Shown: positions 28,661 through 36,832 of the stretch, in pieces
How the letters are laid out: each line of letters opens with the position of its first letter
How positions within the stretch are numbered: the stretch's first letter is position 1
Source: Multivorans sp965232105
GTDB lineage: Bacteria; Acidobacteriota; Thermoanaerobaculia; Multivoradales; Multivoraceae
Length of the DNA: 64,000 bases
Direction of reading: 5' to 3'
Assembly (NCBI GenBank): GCA_965232105.1
Contig: OZ246956.1
Location: forward strand, 2,728,001-2,792,000
Program-made: the position numbers and the translations under genes
Notes under the pieces: model-generated
What the model was told of the DNA's origin: nothing
What the model saw: the letters and a program-made list of their open reading frames with translations, nothing else
Databases searched by the model: none

Positions 28661-30636
28661 TGGACGACGAAGCCGTCACTGTCGGCCTGCTCTGGGTCAA
28701 GGTCGCGGATCTTGACGAGCTGCCCGAGAACCGGGTCAAGACGGTTGTCGCCGGCAGCCGCTCGATCTGCCTGACGCACCACGACGGCGAGTACGGCGCG
28801 CTCGACAACCGCTGCCCGCACCAGGGTGGCCCTTTGGGCGAAGGCTCGATCGAGAACGGTTGGCTGCGGTGCCCGTGGCACGGCTGGGACTACTGCCCGC
28901 TCACCGGCAAGTCGCCGGCGGGCTACGACGAGCGGGTGCCGACCTACGCGGTCGAGGTGCGGGCCGACGGCGTCTACGTCGGCGTCGAGCCGGAAGTCGA
29001 GCGGGACCGCACGGTCAGCGACGCGATGGTCGAAACCTTCGTCAACTGGGGCGTCACCCACGTCTTTGGCATGGTCGGCCACTCGAACCTCGGGCTCGCC
29101 GATGCGATTCGCAACCAGTGCGAGGCCGGCGCGCTCCAGTACGTCGGCGTGCGGCACGAGGGCGCGGCGGCGTTCGCCGCCTCGGCTTACGGCAAGCTGA
29201 CCGGGCGGCCGGCGGCCTGTCTGACGATCGCGGGGCCCGGCGCGACGAACCTGCTGACCGGCCTGTGGGACGCGCGGATGGATCGTTCTCCGATCCTGGC
29301 GCTCACCGGGCAGGTCGACACCCAGGTGCTGGGGCCGGGCGCCTTCCAGGAAGTCGATCTCGCCGCCGCCTTCGCTGGCGTCGCGGCGATGAGCCATGCC
29401 GTCTACCGCGACAGCCGGCACGTGGAGCTGGCCAACCTGGCGTGCAAGAACGCGCTCCTCAAGCGGGACGTGGCGCACCTGATCTTCCCCGACGAGGTGC
29501 AGACGCTGCCTTCCGACGCCTCGGCCGGGTCTCCCGAGGGCCGGCTGACGCCTTCGGAGATCACACCTCCGCCGGCCGCGGTCAAGCAGGCGCTGAACCT
29601 GATCCGCGGCGCCCGCCGGCCGGTCATCGTCGTCGGCCACGGCGCCCGGTTCCAGATGGACGGCGTGACCGCGCTCGCCGAACGGTTGAACGCGCCGGTC
29701 GTGACGACGTTCAAGGCAAAGGGCCTGATTTCCGACGATCATCCGCTGGGGTGCGGCGTGCTGGGTCGTAGCGGTACGCCGGTCGCGAGCTGGTTCATGA
29801 ACGAGAGCGACCTGCTCATCGTGTTCGGCGCGTCGTTCTCGAACCACACCGGGATCACGACCTACAAGCCGCTGATTCAGGTCGATTTCGAGGCGATGGC
29901 CCTGGGCAAGTTCCACGCCGTCGACGTGCCGGTCTGGGGTGAGATCGGCGTCACCGCGCGCCTCTTCGAGGAAGCCCTGGAGGAGGGCGGGGGCGAGACC
30001 GTCGATCAGCGACCGGAAGTCGCCGAGCGCTGGCGAATCTGGCGCGAAGAGAAGGAGCGACGCCTGGCCGATGTCGGCGAGGCGGGCATCAGCTCCGCGG
30101 CCGCCTTCGCCGCGCTCAACCGGCGCATCCCGGAGGACGCGATCATCGCCGTCGACGTCGGCAACAACACGTACTCCTTCGGCCGCTACTTCGAGTGCCG
30201 CCGGCAGGCCGTGCTGATGTCGGGCTATCTCGGCTCGATCGGTTTCGGCTATCCCGCCGCGATGGGCGCCTGGGCGGCCACGCAGACGGATGATCCGCGC
30301 TTTGGCGGCCGCCCGGTGGTGGCGATCACCGGCGACGGAGGCTTCGGCCAGTACCTGGGCGAGGTGACGACCGCCGTTCACCACCGGATGAACATCACCC
30401 ACGTGCTAGTCAACAACAGCGAACTCGGCAAGATCTCGAAGGAGCAGCGGGCGATCGAGCTGCCGGTGTGGATGACCGAACTGACGAACCCGAACTTCGC
30501 CGACTTCGTGACGAGTTGCGGCGGCCTCGGCATCCGCGTCGAGGACGCGGCCGATCTCGACGGCGCGCTCGAGCGGGCACTCGACTACGAGGGCCCTGCC
30601 ACGGTCGAGATCGTCGCCGACCCGCTGCTGGTGTGA
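28660..30636 (+). CDS. Rieske [2Fe-2S] domain fused to a thiamine-diphosphate enzyme
   Basis: Protein of 658 aa. Residues about 6-105 form a complete Rieske domain of the ferredoxin/NirD type, with ligands C52-P-H54 and C71-P-W-H74. From residue about 118 a full pyruvate oxidase/acetolactate synthase-like ThDP enzyme follows. It has the catalytic glutamate E167 (GVRHEGAAAF), AGPGATNLLTGLWDA, a TPP-enzyme-M domain (RRPVIVVGHGARF), and the cofactor motif G558-D559-G560 with N585-N586 (LVNNSEL). No signal peptide, so cytoplasmic. The fusion implies that electrons from an oxidised ThDP adduct pass through the [2Fe-2S] centre, or that the cluster regulates the enzyme. Substrate unknown. The start overlaps the DUF1080 stop by TGATG. 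Confidence 0.92.
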   Translation: MDDEAVTVGLLWVKVADLDELPENRVKTVVAGSRSICLTHHDGEYGALDNRCPHQGGPLGEGSIENGWLRCPWHGWDYCPLTGKSPAGYDERVPTYAVEVRADGVYVGVEPEVERDRTVSDAMVETFVNWGVTHVFGMVGHSNLGLADAIRNQCEAGALQYVGVRHEGAAAFAASAYGKLTGRPAACLTIAGPGATNLLTGLWDARMDRSPILALTGQVDTQVLGPGAFQEVDLAAAFAGVAAMSHAVYRDSRHVELANLACKNALLKRDVAHLIFPDEVQTLPSDASAGSPEGRLTPSEITPPPAAVKQALNLIRGARRPVIVVGHGARFQMDGVTALAERLNAPVVTTFKAKGLISDDHPLGCGVLGRSGTPVASWFMNESDLLIVFGASFSNHTGITTYKPLIQVDFEAMALGKFHAVDVPVWGEIGVTARLFEEALEEGGGETVDQRPEVAERWRIWREEKERRLADVGEAGISSAAAFAALNRRIPEDAIIAVDVGNNTYSFGRYFECRRQAVLMSGYLGSIGFGYPAAMGAWAATQTDDPRFGGRPVVAITGDGGFGQYLGEVTTAVHHRMNITHVLVNNSELGKISKEQRAIELPVWMTELTNPNFADFVTSCGGLGIRVEDAADLDGALERALDYEGPATVEIVADPLLV

Positions 30637-30662
30637 GCGAGCCGCGAGTTCGATCCGTGGGC

Positions 30663-30668
30663 TATTCT
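30663..30668 (+). promoter_or_regulatory. candidate -10 box of leaderless map
   Basis: TATTCT lies 8 nt before the GTG at 30677; no ribosome site is present. A transcript starting about 7 nt after the box would begin at or next to the start codon. Confidence 0.45.
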
Positions 30669-30676
30669 GGCGCCCG

Positions 30677-31423
30677 GTGACGATCGACGGCCAGGAGGAT
30701 CTGGAGGGCCTGCGCCGGGCGGGTCGCGTGGCGGCCCGGTGCCTGGCGAGGATGGGTGAGATGGTCGAGCCGGGGATGACCACCCTCGAACTGGACCGGA
30801 TCGGCCGGGAGTACATGGAGAGTCGGGGGGCGCGGTCGGCGCCCGAACTGAGCTACGACTTTCCGGCCGCGACCTGCATCAGCGTCAACGAGGAGGTCGC
30901 GCACGGCATCGCCGGCGAGCGCCGGATCGAGGCCGGCGACCTGGTCCACATCGACGTCTCGCTCGAGCTGGACGGCTACTTCAGCGACACCGGAGCGCCT
31001 TTCCCGGCGCCGCCGGTGAGCGAAGAGCGGCGGCGGATGATCTCCGCCACCCGGCGAGCGCTGCGCGCGGCGATGCAGCAGACCCGCCACGGCCGGCGTC
31101 TGCGCGGCATCGGCCGCGCGATCGAGGACACCGCGACGAAGGCCGGTTTCGGGCTGATCCGCAACCTGGGCTCGCACGGCATCGGCCGCTCGCTGCACGA
31201 GGAACCGAAGTTCGTGCCCGGCTTCGACGATCCGAAAGAGGAGCGTTTCCTGCACGATGGGCTCGTGTTGACGATCGAGCCGTTCCTGACCAACGGCCGC
31301 GAGCAGGCGCTGACCGCGAAGGACGGCTGGACCCTGCTGAACGAGCCCGGTACGACGACGGTGCAGTTCGAGCACACGATCGTCGTCACCCGCAAGAAGC
31401 CCTTGGTGATGACGCTCCCGTAG
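30677..31423 (+). CDS. map: type I methionine aminopeptidase
   Basis: Protein of 248 aa that removes the N-terminal methionine from new proteins, in the cytoplasm. The dinuclear metal site is complete: D93 (HIDVSLEL), D104 (YFSDTG), H167 (LGSHGIG), E201 (LTIEPF) and E232 (QFEHTI). The substrate-positioning histidines H76 (VAHGI) and H174 (SLHEEP) are also present. It lacks the N-terminal SEC-C zinc domain of some long forms. GTG 30677 is the first possible start and has a TATTCT box 8 nt upstream, pointing to leaderless translation. Confidence 0.95.
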   Translation: MTIDGQEDLEGLRRAGRVAARCLARMGEMVEPGMTTLELDRIGREYMESRGARSAPELSYDFPAATCISVNEEVAHGIAGERRIEAGDLVHIDVSLELDGYFSDTGAPFPAPPVSEERRRMISATRRALRAAMQQTRHGRRLRGIGRAIEDTATKAGFGLIRNLGSHGIGRSLHEEPKFVPGFDDPKEERFLHDGLVLTIEPFLTNGREQALTAKDGWTLLNEPGTTTVQFEHTIVVTRKKPLVMTLP

Positions 31424-31519
31424 AGCTGAAGTTGCCCCGGTTTCGTGGACGGTTCAGGCTTGGGGTTCAGGCTGCTTCGCAGTAGCACCTTTCGCTGAGC
31501 GGCGTGCGTCGCGGGCAAG

Positions 31520-31570
31520 CCGTCATCCTTGCTGATCCAAAGTTGCGCTTATAATCCGCAAGGATGACGG
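31520..31570. promoter_or_regulatory. 12-bp inverted repeat flanking a promoter and start codon
   Basis: CCGTCATCCTTG (31520-31531) and CAAGGATGACGG (31559-31570) are perfect inverted repeats 27 bp apart. Between them is a consensus TATAAT at 31550-31555, 8 nt before the ATPase ATG at 31564, which itself lies in the right arm. A weak -35 (TTGCTG, 31529-31534) overlaps the left arm. This arrangement fits an operator overlapping a leaderless promoter; in RNA only the right arm would be transcribed, so a DNA operator is favoured over a hairpin. Confidence 0.6.
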
Positions 31571-32757
31571 GAGATCAAGTTCTTCCAAGGCGGGGCCTTG
31601 GAGCCGTGAGCGTCGCGCTCGACCGGCAGGCGGCCGTTGGGCTGATCGGGCCGCGTCAGGTCGGCAAGACCACGCTGGCCTTGCAGATCGCGGATAGCCG
31701 GGACGCGCTCTACCTCGACCTGGAATCGAGCACCGACCGGGCCAAGCTGGCCGATCCGAATCTGTTCCTGGGCGAGTACGAAGACCGTCTCGTCGTGCTC
31801 GACGAGATCCACCGCGTGCCGGAGCTCTACGCCGACCTGCGGGGCCTGATCGACCGCGGTCGTCGGCGCGGCAGGCGCAGCGGCCGCTTCCTCGTTCTCG
31901 GCTCGGCGTCGATCGACCTGCTCCGTCAATCGGGAGAGAGTCTCGCGGGTCGGATCGAGTACGTCGAACTCGATCCGCTCGATGTGCTTGAAATCGCGGC
32001 TCAGGGCGTGCCCTTGAGTGCACTGTGGCAGCGGGGAGGATTGCCGGACAGTCTGCTCGCAGCGAGCGATGGGGACAGCTTGGCGTTTCGGCAGAGCTTC
32101 GTACGCACCTATCTCCATCGGGATGTGTTTGACCTGACCGGGCGGCGTCTTCCCGCCGAGACGCTGGAGCGCCTGTGGACCATGCTGGCGCACAGCCAGG
32201 GTACGTTGCTGAACGCGTCGAAGCTGGCGGCGAGCCTGGCGGTCAGCGCACCGACGGTGACCACGTACATCGATCTGCTGGTCGATCTGATGCTGGTGCG
32301 CCGGCTGCGACCGGTCGGGGCGAACGTTGCCAAGCGGGTCGTCAAGTCGCCCAAGGTCTACGTCAGGGACAGCGGCTTGGTGCACGCACTGCTCGGCATC
32401 GCCGACTACAACGCGCTTGCGGGGCATCCCGTCGCCGGAGCGAGCTGGGAGGGCTTCGTGGTGGAGAACCTCCTCGGCGCGGCCCCGACCGGTACCCGGG
32501 CCGGGTTCTACCGTACTCGCGCCGGCGCTGAGATCGACCTGGTGCTGGAACTGCCGGGCGAGCGCGGTCCGTGGGCGGTCGAGATCAAGCGCGGCTCGGC
32601 GCCCCGGCCAAGCCGCGGTCTTCACAGTGCCCGGGAGGATCTGCGACCCGTCCGCACCTTCCTTGTCGGCGCCGGTGCGGATCGCTACCCGGTTACGGGC
32701 GGGGTCGAAGTGATCGGCCTTTCCGAGTTGGCCGCAGTCGTGAGCGGCAGGGAGTAG
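31564..32757 (+). CDS. DUF4143-type AAA+ ATPase
   Basis: Protein of 397 aa. Walker A G29-PRQVGKTT-37, Walker B RLVVLDEIH (D81-E82), sensor FLVLGSAS, and a C-terminal DUF4143 domain with winged-helix-like and nuclease-fold character (GASWEGFVVENLL, RTRAGAEIDLVLELPGE, WAVEIKRGSAP). The E-I-D-L-V and E-I-K residues resemble a PD-(D/E)XK nuclease core. The family is widespread and patchy, sometimes tied to mobile elements or defence, with no settled function. It stands alone with its own promoter and an inverted repeat over the start. ATG 31564 places the PRR motif at the usual N-terminal distance. Confidence 0.9.
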   Translation: MTGDQVLPRRGLGAVSVALDRQAAVGLIGPRQVGKTTLALQIADSRDALYLDLESSTDRAKLADPNLFLGEYEDRLVVLDEIHRVPELYADLRGLIDRGRRRGRRSGRFLVLGSASIDLLRQSGESLAGRIEYVELDPLDVLEIAAQGVPLSALWQRGGLPDSLLAASDGDSLAFRQSFVRTYLHRDVFDLTGRRLPAETLERLWTMLAHSQGTLLNASKLAASLAVSAPTVTTYIDLLVDLMLVRRLRPVGANVAKRVVKSPKVYVRDSGLVHALLGIADYNALAGHPVAGASWEGFVVENLLGAAPTGTRAGFYRTRAGAEIDLVLELPGERGPWAVEIKRGSAPRPSRGLHSAREDLRPVRTFLVGAGADRYPVTGGVEVIGLSELAAVVSGRE

Positions 32758-32787
32758 CCGGACGGCGCCGCACGCCCGCAAGGCAGA

Positions 32788-34659
32788 ATGAAGAAGATGA
32801 CGCACTCCGGCGGAAACCGCTCTCGCGGCAACATCGGCGCTCTCGGAGCGGCTCTCGCCGTTCTCTGCGGTTCCGCCTTGCCCGCCCAGGCGCCGCGGCC
32901 CGACGAGCCGGGACTCGCGGAGGGTCTTGCGCGCGTCTTCCTGCAGGTGGTCGTTCATCAGCAGGGCCCCGGGGACGTGACGCTGCTGGCGAGGAACGCG
33001 GACGGTGTCGAGCAGGAACTACCCGTGACCAGCGATCTGCGCTACGAGGTCTTTCTGTTCGAGCCGGGACCGTGGCTCGTTCGTCCTGCGCCGGGCAGCG
33101 GCTACTGGGGCCGCGAGACCCTGATCGACCCCGGCGCGGCGACGAGCGATGTCGTCTCCTCGGTGCGGGATGAGACGGAGGTGCAAGCGGAGGTCGTTCC
33201 GGTGTTCGAGGTACCGGCCTATCCGGCCGTGAACGTCAGCGGCCGTGTGGTGGGCGCGGCTCGTCCGGGCGGCACGCTCGGGATCGTGCTCGGCGACGTG
33301 GACCCGGGGAACACGGATCCGCGGTTTCACGTCCAGCGCGTGGTGGTCCGGTGCCCGGTGGCCGGCGACGGCCGCTGGTCGTGCGAGCTGCCGGCCACGC
33401 TCGTTCACCTCGTGTTCTGGCGGCCGGGACACTCTCCAGAGTACCGGTGGAACACGCCTCTGCACGGCAAGCAGACGTTCCACCTGGGCGATCAGGAGCT
33501 CGTTCCGGGAGCGAGTCTTGCCGGCTTCGTCGCTCCGGGTCCCGACTTCCAGGGTTTCGTGGACCACTGTGGCGTGCACGTCGCGACGGCCGATCCGGCC
33601 ATGTGGACGACCGATCTCGAGTCGCTTCTTATGACCGTCGCGGTGGCCGAGAACGGCTTCTTCCAGGCGGCGGGCCTGGATGCCGGTAAACGCTGGATTC
33701 AGGTGGATTGCGACGGCCGGGTCGCGGCGCGGTCCGGACCGTACGAACTGTCGGACAACGCCGAGACCTTCCCGCGCAAGCGCGTGCGGTTGGCCTCGGC
33801 TCACCTCCTGGACGTGTTCGTCGAGCCGGGCGATCCGCCGTACGGCAGCCATTGGATTGCCCGTCTCAGGCAGATCAGGGAGCACGAGTCGCCGGACTTC
33901 CCGTTCCGCGATCTGAGAAGCGAGTACCCGCAGCAGACGGTAGTCGTCGAGGGCGGCCACGCCCGGTTCCATGTTCCCGGCGACGGCGCGTTCTCCGTGG
34001 AGGTCCTGGATGCAATCGGCGGGCGGTTCGGCGAGGTGGACTACCTTGAAGTCGTGGGCGATCGATCCGCGGTCGTCCAACTGGAGCTCGTGCCCGTCGT
34101 TGGTCAGGTGACGCTGGACGGGGTACCGCTGGAGGGCTACGTGTTCTTCGGCGGCCGCGGCGCGTCGCCGGAGTTGTTCTTCAAGATGACTGAGGACGGG
34201 TGGTTCCGGGGCGCCTTGCCCGAGCGGGAGGACTGGCGGGTCGACGTGGCGTCGCCGGCACACGATGTGATGCAGTCGTTCCACGATGTCGATGTGCCGG
34301 TGAACGAACCGCTGACGCTGGAGCTCAGCGACACTGTGGTCGATGGACGCGTTGTGTTCGCGGGGACCGGCGCACCGGCGGGAGGCGCGGTGGTTCGGTT
34401 CGAGACGGCGGACGAGCGGGTCGTCCATCAGGCCCGGGCCGGCGACGACGGCAGATTCTCGGCCCGGGGCGTGCCAGTCGGCTGGATCCGCATCTCGGCT
34501 CATCCCAAGGGTCTTGGCGGCCATTTGGCGACAGCCTCCGTTGAGGCGGTCGTGAGTTCGTCCACTCCCCTGACGGTGACCCTGCGGGTGCCGGAAGTGG
34601 ACCTGGAGTCGCTGCGGCCGGGAGCGTCGGCGCCGGTTCGCCGAAACGTGCGGCGGTAG
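32788..34659 (+). CDS. large secreted protein with carboxypeptidase-like regulatory domains
   Basis: Protein of 623 aa starting at ATG 32788. The N-terminal about 34 residues form a signal peptide (GALGAALAVLCGSALPAQAP). The remainder is beta-rich and exported. The best recognisable unit is a carboxypeptidase-regulatory-like domain near residues 515-600 (VDGRVVFAGTGAPAGGAVVR, AGDDGRFSARGVPVGWIRIS); earlier parts look like similar but more divergent beta-sandwiches. No catalytic motif, no lipobox and no membrane anchor. I cannot assign a function; similar multidomain proteins in Acidobacteriota are presumed cell-surface. Confidence 0.8.
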   Translation: MKKMTHSGGNRSRGNIGALGAALAVLCGSALPAQAPRPDEPGLAEGLARVFLQVVVHQQGPGDVTLLARNADGVEQELPVTSDLRYEVFLFEPGPWLVRPAPGSGYWGRETLIDPGAATSDVVSSVRDETEVQAEVVPVFEVPAYPAVNVSGRVVGAARPGGTLGIVLGDVDPGNTDPRFHVQRVVVRCPVAGDGRWSCELPATLVHLVFWRPGHSPEYRWNTPLHGKQTFHLGDQELVPGASLAGFVAPGPDFQGFVDHCGVHVATADPAMWTTDLESLLMTVAVAENGFFQAAGLDAGKRWIQVDCDGRVAARSGPYELSDNAETFPRKRVRLASAHLLDVFVEPGDPPYGSHWIARLRQIREHESPDFPFRDLRSEYPQQTVVVEGGHARFHVPGDGAFSVEVLDAIGGRFGEVDYLEVVGDRSAVVQLELVPVVGQVTLDGVPLEGYVFFGGRGASPELFFKMTEDGWFRGALPEREDWRVDVASPAHDVMQSFHDVDVPVNEPLTLELSDTVVDGRVVFAGTGAPAGGAVVRFETADERVVHQARAGDDGRFSARGVPVGWIRISAHPKGLGGHLATASVEAVVSSSTPLTVTLRVPEVDLESLRPGASAPVRRNVRR

Positions 34660-34663
34660 CTGG

Positions 34664-34669
34664 TACCCT
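34664..34669 (+). promoter_or_regulatory. candidate -10 box of a leaderless CoA-transferase gene
   Basis: TACCCT ends 8 nt before the ATG at 34678 and no ribosome site is seen. It lies just past the stop codon of the preceding gene (34657-34659). Confidence 0.4.
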
Positions 34670-34677
34670 GCGCCGCC

Positions 34678-35862
34678 ATGGGCGGCCCGCTCGACGGCTT
34701 TCGTGTGATCGAACTGGCGACGATGGTGTCGGCGCCGATCGCCACCATGCTGCTGGCGGATCAGGGCGCCGAGGTGATCAAGGTGGAGGCGCCGCCCCAC
34801 GGCGACATCATGCGCCGGCTGGGGCCGCAGCGCGGGGGCGTCACGGCCGGCTTCGCGACGATCAACCGGGGCAAGCGGTCCCTGGCGCTCGACCTGAAGC
34901 ATGAGCGAGGCATCGGGATCCTCCACAATCTGGTGGAAACGGCCGATGTCTTCATCCAGAACTTCCGGCCCGGCGTAGTGAACCGCCTGGGGCTCGGCCC
35001 CGACCGGCTGCGCGACCTCAACCCGCGGCTGGTTTACGTGTCGATCAGCGGCTTCGGGCAGGAAGGGCCGTACGCCCAGAAGCGCGTCTACGACCCGATC
35101 ATCCAGGCGCTGTCCGGCTTCGCCGACATCCAGGCCGACCGGGTGACCGGCGAGCCGAAGATGGTGCGCACGATCATCCCCGACAAGGTCACCGGACTGA
35201 CCGCCGCCCAGGCGATCACGGCCGCGCTGCTGGCGCGGGAGCGGACCGGCGAGGGCCAGCACCTGGAGCTCGCGATGCTCGACGCGACGATCTCGTTCAT
35301 CTGGCCGGAGGGGTTCGTGCGCCAGATCCTCGTCGGCGGGGAGGTAGCCCACGGCCGGCCCGGATCGACCAGCGACCTGATCTACCGCACCGCGGACGGC
35401 TACATCACGGCCTCGACGATCTCGGATGCCGAGTGGGAGGGCATGGCGCGGGCCACCGGACACCTGGAATGGCTGGAGGACGAGCGTTACAACACGGCGG
35501 CCGGGAGGATCTCGAATGCCGATCAGCGGCTCGGGATGGTCGGCGACGTGATGCGGACGCGCACTTCGGACGAGTGGCTCGAGGCGCTCGAGGCGGAGGA
35601 CGTTCCCTGCGCGAAGATCCTGACCCGTAACGAGGTTCTGAGCGACCCCCAGGTGATCCGCAACGAACTGCTGCGGGAACTCGACCATCCCCAGGTCGGC
35701 CGCATGCGGCTGCCGCGCGCGGCGGCGAAGTTCTCCGGCACGCCGCCGGAACCGGCGGCGGCGTCGCCGGTCCTTGGCGAGGGAGCCGACGACCTCCTGG
35801 GCGGCCTCGGCATGAGCGCTGCGGAGATCGAGGCGCTGCGCCGCGAGAAGATCGTCGGCTAG
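34678..35862 (+). CDS. family III CoA-transferase (CaiB/BaiF)
   Basis: Protein of 394 aa. It has the family signatures LDGFRVIELATMVSAPIATM, LADQGAEVIKVEAPPHGD, FATINRGKRSLALDLK, DVFIQNFRPGVVNRLGLG and VYVSISGFGQEGPYA. The segment EGQHLELAMLDATISFIWPE follows in the usual position. These cytoplasmic enzymes move CoA between organic acids through an aspartyl-CoA thioester intermediate. The substrate is not predictable. It is convergent with ctaB; the 82-nt gap holds a short GTCGGC-type repeat only. Confidence 0.92.
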   Translation: MGGPLDGFRVIELATMVSAPIATMLLADQGAEVIKVEAPPHGDIMRRLGPQRGGVTAGFATINRGKRSLALDLKHERGIGILHNLVETADVFIQNFRPGVVNRLGLGPDRLRDLNPRLVYVSISGFGQEGPYAQKRVYDPIIQALSGFADIQADRVTGEPKMVRTIIPDKVTGLTAAQAITAALLARERTGEGQHLELAMLDATISFIWPEGFVRQILVGGEVAHGRPGSTSDLIYRTADGYITASTISDAEWEGMARATGHLEWLEDERYNTAAGRISNADQRLGMVGDVMRTRTSDEWLEALEAEDVPCAKILTRNEVLSDPQVIRNELLRELDHPQVGRMRLPRAAAKFSGTPPEPAAASPVLGEGADDLLGGLGMSAAEIEALRREKIVG

Positions 35863-35944
35863 GCGACGGCGTCGGCGTCGGTGTCGGCGCGGGCGCCGGC
35901 TGCATACGTCAGACGGCAGGGGCCTGGGACGCAGGAAGTCCCGG

Positions 35945-36832
35945 TCAGAGAGTGGCGTGGCCTGCGACCAGGGCAACCCAGATCAATGGCAGCACGATCA
36001 GGGAACCCAGAAAGAGCGTTCGGGCGCGGGCGTCGCTCCGCTGTCGGGCGAAGAGAACCGCGACGACAACGAAGGCCGCGCTGAAGCCGGCGGCAGCGAC
36101 TGCGAAGGACGCCGAAGTCAAGCCGACGACCGCGGCGAGCAGGCACACGCCGACGAGGACCAGGGCCCAGAGGAGGGAGTGCGCCGCGGTGCGGCGTCCC
36201 TCCGGATCGGTTGCCGACAGGACCTTGAAGCCGGCGCGGGCATAGTCGTCGCGGTAGAGCCAGGCCAGGGAGTGGAAGTGGGGTAGCTGCCAGGCGAAGA
36301 CGATGGCGAACAGCAGCCAGGCTTCCACGGTCAGGGCGCCGCGGGCGGCGGCCCATCCGATGACGGGCGGCAGGGCGCCCGGTACGGCGCCGACGATGAC
36401 TGCCCAGGTCGTGCAACGCTTCATCGGGGTGTAGATCCAGGCGTAGCTGACCAGGGTCACCAGCGCGACACCCGTCGCGAGCAGGTTGACTCCGAACGCA
36501 AGCAGGGCAAGACCCGCCACGCTCAGAATCGTGGCGAAGATCAGGCCTCCCGCCGGCGTGATGCCGCCGAGGGGCAGTGGACGGGACCGCGTACGGACCA
36601 TCAGCGCGTCCAGGTCCCGTTCCGCGACCTGGTTGAATGCGGCGCCGCCACTCGCGACGAGTGCTGAGCCCGCGAGGACGCAGAGCAGCACGACGAGGTC
36701 CAGTTGCGGCGCCCCGAGGTAGTAGCCGATGCCGACCGTGGCGACGGCCAGCGCATTGAGCCTGGGCTTGGCCAGGGCCAGGAGTACCGAACCGCGGCGC
36801 GGATGCGCAGCCGTGGCGGCCAGGAGCTTCAC
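35945..36832 (-). CDS. ctaB: protoheme IX farnesyltransferase (heme O synthase)
   Basis: Membrane prenyltransferase of 295 aa that adds a farnesyl group to heme B, giving heme O for cytochrome oxidase. GTG 36832 is chosen because it overlaps the ctaA stop by GTGA; the longer in-frame extension lies over ctaA. It shows the UbiA motifs AAFNQVAERDLDALMVRT (Asp-rich 1) and WLYRDDYARAGFKVLSATDP (Asp-rich 2) and about nine transmembrane helices. It is paired with ctaA, so heme A synthesis is encoded together; no oxidase genes are in the window. Confidence 0.94.
   Translation of the reverse strand: MKLLAATAAHPRRGSVLLALAKPRLNALAVATVGIGYYLGAPQLDLVVLLCVLAGSALVASGGAAFNQVAERDLDALMVRTRSRPLPLGGITPAGGLIFATILSVAGLALLAFGVNLLATGVALVTLVSYAWIYTPMKRCTTWAVIVGAVPGALPPVIGWAAARGALTVEAWLLFAIVFAWQLPHFHSLAWLYRDDYARAGFKVLSATDPEGRRTAAHSLLWALVLVGVCLLAAVVGLTSASFAVAAAGFSAAFVVVAVLFARQRSDARARTLFLGSLIVLPLIWVALVAGHATL

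Noticed and set aside
35863..35944. GTCGGC-rich stretch between the CoA-transferase and ctaB as a possible CRISPR or regulatory repeat
   Set aside because: Only a few imperfect 6-mers in a row; no spacer structure and too short.
33019..35976. 985-codon minus-strand open frame over the secreted-protein and CoA-transferase genes
   Set aside because: It spans two well-supported plus-strand genes and has no domain; a composition artefact.
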